DNA from: Struthio camelus
Lineage: Eukaryota; Chordata; Aves; Struthioniformes; Struthionidae
Length of the DNA stretch: 64,000 nt
NCBI RefSeq assembly: GCF_040807025.1
Contig: NC_090946.1
Coordinates: 5,932,001 to 5,996,000 of the forward strand
Direction: 5' to 3'
Below are positions 1 through 9,200 of this stretch, piece after piece. The translations under genes and the position numbers were made by a program. The notes beneath the pieces were generated by a model. That model saw only the letters and a list, made by a program, of their open reading frames with translations. It did no database searches and was not told where the DNA came from. How positions within the stretch are numbered: the first letter of the stretch is position 1; each line of letters begins with the position of its first letter.

Positions 1-141
1 CCAGGGATGGTGAGGTGCCAGGTGGGCTGGAGTTGCCTGAGCACGCCAGAGGTGAGTGAGGGGCACAGCTGCCTGCACTATACATTGGGCCTGGAGGGGC
101 CCAGGCCTTATGCAGGCTGGGTGCTTTGGGGCTGTGCTTAC

Positions 142-243
142 CAGGTACTCGCTGATGCGCCTTGTCTGTCCTGTCTCGGTGAGGTAGGTGAGCTGCTGCC
201 ATTTCAGGAACTTGGCAGCGCCCAGGAGGGCTTCCTGAGAGGC
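142..243 (-). CDS. MROH-like gene, last exon visible in the window (residues 1050-1083)
   Basis: Acceptor GCTGCTGTGCAG, donor ACCTG|GTAAGC, 34 whole codons. Encodes ASQEALLGAAKFLKWQQLTY, then TETGQTRRISEYL, the family's C-terminal block (A...AL...A.FL.W..L). Because a good donor follows, at least one more exon must lie left of base 1. The 1.1-kb intron at 244-1379 holds nothing recognisable. Confidence 0.9.
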
Positions 244-3200
244 CTGCACAGCAGCAGAGAGTGAGAGATGCCACCGTGGCCCAAGGGAGGAGATCCTGTG
301 CCCCCGTCCTTGCGGTGAGGCTCAGAGCCTTTCTTAGCCCGTGGTGGGAAGATGCCGCAGCTGGGCACCAAGGCTGCCACTGGGTTCAGTGCCCCAGGCA
401 GAGATGTGAGGCAACCACCATCTCAGGCGCCACATGCTGCCAGGGCAGCAGGACAGAGATGGCCAAGAGGTGCTGAGCTGTAGCCAAAGCCAGGAGGAGG
501 CTGAAGTGCTGCAGTCCCAGAGATGCCAGTGCAGGACTCGGGCAGAAGAGCCTCCCCTGGGGCTTCCCAGCGTGGTGCTGGGCTCCCTGTCCTGCTCAGT
601 TGCTGTTGCCTTGTGGCCAGGCTCCAGAGCTTGGTAGCTGGGATGCAGGGCTGGTTCTCTGCCCTGATTGCAAGTGTCTGTGTCTCTGCCCTCCCCAGGC
701 AGGGGGAGGCTGGGCAATGTTCTGGCTCTCGCAACCCCTTGAGGGTGCTGCACCCCTCTGCAGGGGCCAAGTGCCCTGGCCATGGGTAGGGTGAACTCTG
801 TTGCTGTGGTGGTCATGCCTTAGAGAGCTGGGGCGTGCCCCAGCCCAGACACCTGTGTGTCCCCTGGGCAGAGCGTGGTGGGGCGGGAGGGGAGGAGGGC
901 CGTGATGGGGAGAGCATAACCCTGGCTTTTTGACTCCTGCAGGGACAGCTGGGAAGCCTGTGGGGCCTCGAGTGCTTAGGCTGTTTTGGCCATGGATGGC
1001 TGCCGAGCCTTGTTGGAGCAGGTAGAGGAGCTCTGGGAAATGGCCAGCTTCTCTGGGCCTGCCGGGGCTCTTGCTATGGCTCGCACTGGTGGAGGGCTGT
1101 AGGGAGGGAGCGGGGCTGTGAGGGGACCTCAGCTCTCTGTCCATCTGTGCAGGAAGAGACATGGCAGGAGGATGAAGGCAGGGCAGTGGGTGGCTTGGTA
1201 GAGACAGGGAGGAGGCTCTGTGCCCTGCTCAGGGCCTCCGGAGGTTGGGCCTCAAGGTAACACCCATTCAAAGGGAGCGACTGCCGGCAGCCTTTGCTCT
1301 TGATGCTGAGGCCCAGCCAAGGTGGGGAAGGGGTCAGCATTGCCCTCCTGCAATGACTGGTCAGGTCAGAAATCCACACCTGGGCCACGCTCTGGACCTG
1401 GTCGTGCAAGTGGAAGAGGAGGAGGAGCAGGCTCCTCTGCACTTGCTTCCTCATCAGTTTTCTTGTGGTGCCCGCTACCATTGTCATCATATCTTTCAGG
1501 AGGTTGATGGAGAGGTTTCTGACGCAGCCGGACTCCTGGTGGGAAGGAAGAGGAGAGGAGCTCAGCCCTGGCTGCTCCAAAACCACGATAGGCAAGGGGC
1601 TCAATGTGGCTGGAGCAGCCTGGGCTGGCCATCCGCATCAGATCCCGGGGGACCCAGCGGGCCCCCGACTCTCTCCCGAGCCTTACATCATCGAAGAGTG
1701 GCAAGAGTTTCTCAGCCAGCTGCGGAACGATGAGGCTGGCCCTCTGCCCGTCCAGGAGATGGATCATGCTGCTGAGCAGAGCTAGGGCCTTCTCGCGGAT
1801 GTCCGTGTCTGCGTCCTGCAGGCTCTCCATGAGGGCTGGCACCAGGGCCTGCATTTTCCTTGCCTGTGGGAAAGGCAACTTCCTTCAGCACAGCATTCTC
1901 GTGACTGAGGTGGTTTGGAGGTGGCTTGCTTGGTGCAGGGCCAGGGTCTGGGTCTGCTGCCGGCACCAGTGCCTTTCTCCTTGTGCAGCAGAGCCAGGGC
2001 CCTGTCCCAAAGGACTCCCAAAGTGGGCAGAGGAAGAGGACAGCTCCTGAGTTGTAAGCTACTGAGTTACCCAGCCCCTCCTGCCCAGCCCCAGGCCTCT
2101 GGCATGGCTTCAGCTGGCTGTCCCCGCTCGCTCACCATCTCGGGTCTCTCCCACAGCCTGAGGAGGCCCCTGAACACCAGCCTGCGCATCACCGAGCTCT
2201 GGCTTTGCAGGTATCTCAGGAAGAGGTTCAGGATGTGATGGTCCTCTCCTCTGAGGTCAGCACAGCCCAGCAGCTGAAACACACACAGCAGTGGCAGACT
2301 GACAAAGCTGCAGGACTCCCCATATCCTGCAGTGCTGGATCCAACCACCAGCTCAGGGCAAGGCCACCAGACCCGGGCAAGGCAGCAGTGGTTGCGAGAG
2401 CCCCTGTGGCCCTGTCCTGTGCCTCAGGGCATGCTGTGCAGCTAGCTCGCTTGTTCTTCCAGGCCTGGCCACCAGCTGCAGCCTTTTCCTGTCATGCCTC
2501 TGAGGAGCAGTTGAGTAGGCACAAAGCAGATAGATAGGAAATACAGGTAGTGGCAAGCGTTCCCCCACCAGAAATGGACCGAGGTACTGCTCGGAGTGCA
2601 CCCACCACCCTGCTCCGTTCATTGCCACCCACGGTGCAGTGGTGGGCACAAGAGCAGAGTGGTTTGAGGCACCCCAGAGATGCACCGCTGGCCGCTGAGC
2701 TCACCTCGACGAGGAAAGCCATAGCAGGGATCTCATGGGAGGGCTTCTCCCTGCTGAGCAGCTCTAGCAGGTGGTAGAAGATGTAGGCACGCTGGGGCCT
2801 GGGGGCCTTCCTCATCTCTCTGGCAGGGGGGAAAAAGGTAGCGTTGGCCTTGAGCAGGGCAGGCCAACCTCTTGTGGGATGGCACTGCCCAGTCTAGGTG
2901 TTCTCCCACAGGCCAGGCCAGGCCAGGCAGGGCGAGGCCATGTTTGTGCTCAGCTCCAGCAGCATTTGTTTTGCCGCTGCACCTTGCCATTAGAAAGGCA
3001 GTGCCCAACATGAGGAGGCTCGTTTTGGTGGAGGAGGCTGGAGAAGCTCCCTTCCTGCCCTGAAGTCTGCCTTGCAGCACAGCCCATGTCCTGCCCACTG
3101 TGGAGTCATGCCCCGTGCCCCCACCCCGCGGGCTCTTGCAGTGTTCCCCTGTGCCTCCTGCCCCTTCCCTGCTGGGCTGCCCGGGGTGGGGGTGGGGGAG

Positions 3201-6200
3201 GCGACTGCTGCTGTGCATCACCCTCTTTTGTGCCTGGTAACACCAGCTCTCCTCCAGGAGCTCTCAGAGCTGGGCAGCGACAGAGAGACACCCCCCCCCA
3301 CTGCACACTCCCCCCCCCCCAGCCCTTTGTCGTTCCCCTGTGCCATCCCTCAGTGACGAGGGCTGAGAGTGCAGCTCCTTTGTGGAGAGCTGGGGCCGGC
3401 CTGTCAGCCACGAGGAAGGGGATTGTATAGGGTGTCCCACCAGTGGGGAGAAGGGCTAGGGGAGAGCGGGGAGGAGGGGGCTCTCACATGGCCAGCAAAG
3501 CCACTCCGCAGTGGTGGGTGGCGGCAGTGAGGAGCATGTCCCAGGCGCCCTTGCTCTCCATGGCAAGCACTTGGCTCTTGTAGTTAGCCCAGCAGAGCAG
3601 TGCTTTCATGGCCTCTGCTGCGCACCTGCCCGCAGAGGAAAGGCCAGGTCACCCTGGGAGCCCTGGCCTTGGCCCCAGGTGCAGGGCAGAGGTGGGGGAA
3701 GTGGGAGGCAGTACCTGGTGGGGCTGGAGGCAGCAGCCTGATGCTGTTGGCATTCCCCCCAGAAGACAGCAACCTCCTCTGGCATCATCTCGAGAGCGAG
3801 GGAAATGCGGAAGAGCAGTGCCAGGAGGAGTTGGGGGAAAAAGAGCTTCACCTCCTGGGGGCAGAGGGGCTGATGGAGAATCTCGTGCAGCGCCCTGGTT
3901 GCCTGCAACAAACCCCCAGAGACGGTTGTCAATGATGAGACGGTGTTGCCCTGGCCGAGCTTGGGGCGTGAGGCTCAGGCGCTGCCCTGTGCCCCAGCAG
4001 ATGCAGTGCAGTGTGCGCGTGGCCTGGCTGGCTGGGCAGGGCTAAGTCATGGAAGCTCTTGAGGCTCAGCTCCTGTTTGTGACATGGGCCCATCGAGCCT
4101 CCCTGCGTGAGCATGGACATCAACCTGGGGGGGGGGGGGGGCGGTGGCTCTCGCGTATCTCCTGTGTCAGCCCTTGCAGCCTGCTTGGGCTGTGCGTGGG
4201 CCCTGCCTGGCCCTGAACCTGGCCCCCACCGCTAAGCCTGCCCCTAACACAAGCTTCCAGCCTGCTGAGGAAGGCCAGGAGATGCAGAGACCCAGGAGGC
4301 CAGAGAGCTGCCCAGGCAGGCCTCGTGCTTGTGTGCACAGGGCTCCAGGCGGTGCTCGGCAGCCCAGTGCACTGGCCCAGCAGAGGCTAGACGCTGGGCA
4401 GAGCCCTGCTGGCCATGGCCCTGAGGTGTGTGCGCCCTGTGGGAGGTGCCAGCTTGGGGGGCAGATGGGGAAGGCGAAAGGGAGCGCTGCCTCTTGCCTG
4501 GGGAGGCAAGCGCAGCCCTGAAGGTGATGGAGGCCTCGCCTGGAAACTCACAGCCCACGAAAGGATGCCCGCGTTGTTCCCGATGAAGGCGGATGTCTTG
4601 CCCAGTGGTCCAGCAGCATGGGTCCCAGAGTCCTCTAGCAGCCTCAGTAGTTCGGGCAGCACCTTCTCTGCAGCGCCGGGCTCCGAGACCATCACCCGCC
4701 ACATGGCCTTGGCAGCGCTGTAGGCCCCGAGCGCTCTGTCAGCAGGCTGCCTTGGGCGCGCCGTGGCCTGGCTGCCCTGGAGGGCCCAGGCTGGCCACCA
4801 GCCCTGCCTCTGCCCACTGCCCTTTGCTAGCAACAGCCAGTGCGCCCTGCCCCACCAGCAGCACGTGGCCGAGCTGCAGTTCCTTATGGGGCAGGCAGGC
4901 ACCAAGGTAGCCAGGCTCTGCGGCTCACTCGAGCAGCGCTCCAGGCAGGCCTGATCACCTCTGCCTGCTGCAGCCCTGCCTCATGCACCAGCACTGGGGC
5001 CAGTCCCTCAGCAGGGGTCCTGGAGATCTCCACCTCTCTGGTAGCCCCCATGGCATGAGCTCCCAAGGCTGCTGGGCCCTGAGCCCTGCAGGCAGCTGAG
5101 CCCCGTACCTGTTGCATGCCGGCGAACAGTACAAGAGGCTCAGGACTGCCTCGTGAGGGTGTGCGCAGGTCAGCTCCAGAAGAGCCCTGTTCACGCTGTG
5201 CCGGGCAGACGCCTCTTTGATGGCCATCAGGCAGCTGCACATGCACCTCATGATGATGGCCACCTGCAGGGCACATGGCATGGAGGGAGGCATTTCTCCA
5301 GCTCCCACCAAGAACTGCTTCCCTTCCCACCGCTCCGTGCTGGCCTCAAAGGCTCTTAGGTGCCTGGGAGGGAGACCTGCATCCAGAGGAAAAACAATGC
5401 CCTGCAGGGCTCGAGCCCCGGCCATGCCAGCCGCGGGTGACTTACGTGCTTCAGCTGAGAGGCGTCCTCTGTCACCAGCACATCCAGCATGTGAGCGGCT
5501 GCCTGTGTGACAAAGGCACTGGAGCAGCTCATGGCCCTGATGGCTACGACAATGAGATCTGCTCTCTCCGAGGCCTGGAGGTATTTTGCAAACATCTAGA
5601 GGAGAAAGGAGGCAGGGAAGAGAGATGCATCACACGCAGTGCCCTCGTGCTGCTGGCTGCTGCCCAGCTGAGCAGTGAGAGCGGCTCTGGAGAGAAGCGT
5701 GTGGCAGTGCTGCCTCTGTGCTGCCAGGAGAGCCAGGAGCAGGGGTTGAGCTGGGCTGGGTGATGGCCCCAGGCAGGAAGTGGGCGGCTGGGCTCAGGGT
5801 GCCCCTCTGCTGCTCCTGTGGGGAAGCAGAGCTCTGGGGGGGGGGGAGGGGGCCAGGCCACAAATTTGTGGCTAGTCCATGCTCAAGAACAAGGTGAGCC
5901 CCCTGCCCGATGATGGCAAGCACCCGTTAGTCCCCCTGTCAAAGGGTCCCTCTGTCCATCTGAGCATCATGCTGACCCCACGGCTGGCAGTCCCAGCAAC
6001 GGAGATGCTCCTTACCGCCGTGATTTCCCTAACGTCGTTGGGCGGCCAAAGGCGGCTTTTTGCCTCTTCCCTGTCCTTTTGGATCTGCAGGTGCTTTGGG
6101 CTATCGTGGGACAGCTCCGTGCCTGGACAGGAGGGGAGACACAGGGCAATTAGGAGGGAGGATGGTGACTCAGAGGTGGTACCCTGCAGGCCTCAGCGAG

Positions 6201-9200
6201 AAACGTTGCTGGCAGAGAAAGCAGGCGTGCCAGAAATGGATGGGGAGCAGGCTTTTCAGGGAAGTCCTGGGCCTATCGCAAGGCAGGTGGGAGGGGAAAC
6301 GGCTTTTAAGACTACCACAAGACAGAGGCGTTTGAGCAGCCGTTCTAGTAGGAAGCGAGACACAAGCCCTAAGAGGAGCAGGGGCTGCTGAAGGTTTTCC
6401 AGCCCGTTGGTAAGCGGGCGAGGGATTCCAGCAAGGCAGCTGACGGCCCTGCGTGAAGTCTAGGAGGTGGCTGCTGTTTATTAAGTAGTGTGTGCATGCC
6501 CCCTCTCTCCCCAGAGAGCTGGCTGCAGGTCACATCCCCCATGGCCTCCTGCTTACGGGCCCGCTACACTGAGCCTGGGCTCTGTGAGCCCTGGCCTTTA
6601 CGCAGTGCTTGCCCTGCGCCTACAATGCAGGAGTTTCTGGCGCTTTGCTGCTGCTGCGGAGAGTGGCTGAGGCAGCACGGTGCCTTGCCTGCCCTTGCCT
6701 GGCTCTGTGCGTGTGTGGAAGGACTCAGCCTGCGGCCGCTTCTCTTACTTTCTTCCTGTAGGATGAACGTGTACAGGTGATGAAGAGCTTCTGCAGCTCC
6801 GTGACTGGTGCCTTGGTCCTGGCAGGCACAGCACAGGATGACGTGTCCCACCAGCCCGCCCAGGATGGAGAACTGCTTCCTTCTGCAGTCGTCAGGGCCG
6901 TCACTGCTTCTTTCCAAGGGCGAGCGGACCTGGGGGAGGGAGGCAGGGCTGAAGGGTGCTGCTTGCCACCAAAGCCCCGAGGCCACATTTAAGCCGTGAC
7001 TGGACCGCAGGTGAGCGGGAGCTGTGGAGGGCCTACCAAAGGGGCTGGGCAGGGAGGGCTGCCAGAGCTGTTGGGCCCACAGCGTGTGCCCAGGGCAGTG
7101 CTGCCCTGCCCAGGGCTGCGAGCAGAGGTGGCGTCTGAGAGAGCAGGGCCTGCAGAAGGAAGCCCACCGAGGCATGGCCAAGAGCATAGCTTCAGGGCAG
7201 GGCCTTGCTGAGTGCCCTACCTTGTAGCCAGGCTTCCCTTGGAGGCAGCGCGGAGCTGCAGAAGGCTCCGGAGCACCATGGAGGGGTGATGGGGCAGCTG
7301 GAGGTTGCCTGGACCTGAGGTGGCTTACCTTGAGCAAGGGAGGGATGACCAGGAGCTGCGTGAGCTCGGCAATGCGCCCCACAGCCCTCTGGCGCGTGGC
7401 TGCTTGCTTGGACCGCAGGAAGGGCAGCAGGACCTGGGAGGAGAAAAGCTGCTGGTCTGCGCGGTGACCTGCCAGCTGCTGCAAGCGAGGCAGCTCTGCT
7501 GATGCCCGCTCGGCTTTGCCCTTCAGCTCCTGGGAGCAGGAGCAAAGCCCGTAAGTGGGTTCTTGCCTTGCGAGTCCCCCCAAACTAGGGACAAGTCCCC
7601 TCGGCTGAGCGGCTGGAGCCAGGCAGGCAGCAGGCTCCCGTGGCTCCTGCAGCCTCTGCTGCTTGCCCGAAAGGGCCCGCTGGGCCCTCCTGTCGCAGAG
7701 GGCCAGGGGTTAGGGCTTTGCCTTCCACTGCAGGAGTCGCGTGGGCAAGAAAGGACTCTTGACTGCAGCCAGGAGACACTGGGCTTGCAGAAGAGCACGG
7801 TGGGGAAGCCTCGCTCCCCCGAGGGAGACGCTCCTCTCCCTGCAGCATGCTCTCTGCCCCTAGCGCTGCGGGGCCGAGCAGAGGGAGGTCCCCTCCAGAG
7901 AGTCCCTTTGTTTTGGGGTGAGAAACAGTCAGTCCCTGTGAAGGCCACTCTTTGCGTAAATGCCACACCTGCAGGATGTTCTGCAGCTCCAGGAGAGCAG
8001 GCGAGAGACATGTGAGCACCAGCGCCTGCAGCATGCTGTCCAGGGCAGCCAGCGTCTGCAAGGAAGACAGAGGCTTGTGGCACTTCTTCCCTGGAGCCCC
8101 CTGCCTGCAGGAGAGGGGCTTGAATCCCTGCAGCCTGAGGGGGACACCCAGGGCCCTGCGGTGCCCAGGGAGAGGCTTAGGGCAGAGGAGCTGCCGCACG
8201 AGGACCAGCTTGGCGACACTACACGGGGCCATCGCCAGGGCAAGGGGGAAAAGGCACGAGGGTGGGAAAGCTGCGCTGCAGTGCTGCTCTGGCTTGGAGC
8301 TTGCATTCATCTCTCGGCACAGAGCAGCCGGGGACCAGCCCAGGGGGACTGTCGGGCTCTGCAGCCCTCGGCCAGGGCGTACCTTGGAGTAGAGGGCAGC
8401 CTGCAGGCTCTGCATGTGCTCTGTGGGAGGAAGGAAGAAGACCGCGCAGAAGCAGGACTGGAGGAGGCTTGTCTTCTGGTTGCCATCTAGCACCAGCTTC
8501 GCTTTGCTGCAAGGAGGGAGAGGCGCTGCTCAGAGCCGGCGGCTGACAGTGGCACCTCCAGAGCTCGTGGGTGGCGGAGCCTATGCTGCTAGGGATGCGA
8601 GGTGGGGAGGCCCCTGGGGAGGCGCCTCTTCCTCCTGTGATGCTGGCCCAGGGACAGAGGACGGGCCAGCAGCATGTGCCCGATACCCTCTGCATCTCCT
8701 GCCTCAGCCTTCGTGAGCAAAGTCCAGAGACACTGGACAGGGCCCCGGAGCCCTCTCTGCCCTCCCGTCTCCAGCACTGTCAAGGCCCGTGCAGGGGAGA
8801 GCAGAGGCCCCGCAGATGCCTCGCTCAGACTGCCCCCGAACAGGAGATGCCGCCCGGCTGCAGCTGGTGCCGTCACGTCCGTAGGCTGTGGAGGCCTTGA
8901 GCAAGGCAGGGGCTGGGGCAGCTACCTCATTGCAGCGATGGCGAGGAAGGCTTGCTGCCGCACCGCAGTGCTCAGCTGCTCCACGGGCTCCTCTCGCAAC
9001 AGCACCTGGAGAGCGCAGCGAGGACGCGGCGTGGGAGCTGTCAGCAGCCAGCGAGGAGCCTGCCAGGCTGGCAGAGCCCAGGTGCCCCCGTCGCACCCCA
9101 GCGCTGGCACCCAGGGCAGCCCCCTCGTCGCCCCGCTCTCGGTGGCTTCTGGAGCCCTGCAGTGGGCAGCGCTGCGCTCACGAGCAAGGGCTCCCCACCT

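Noticed and set aside
6564-7583. 339-codon minus-strand ORF as a single coding exon
   Set aside because: It contains two true MROH exons (7,329-7,529 and 6,749-6,929) plus an intron that happens to be open. Splice sites and phase support the two exons only.
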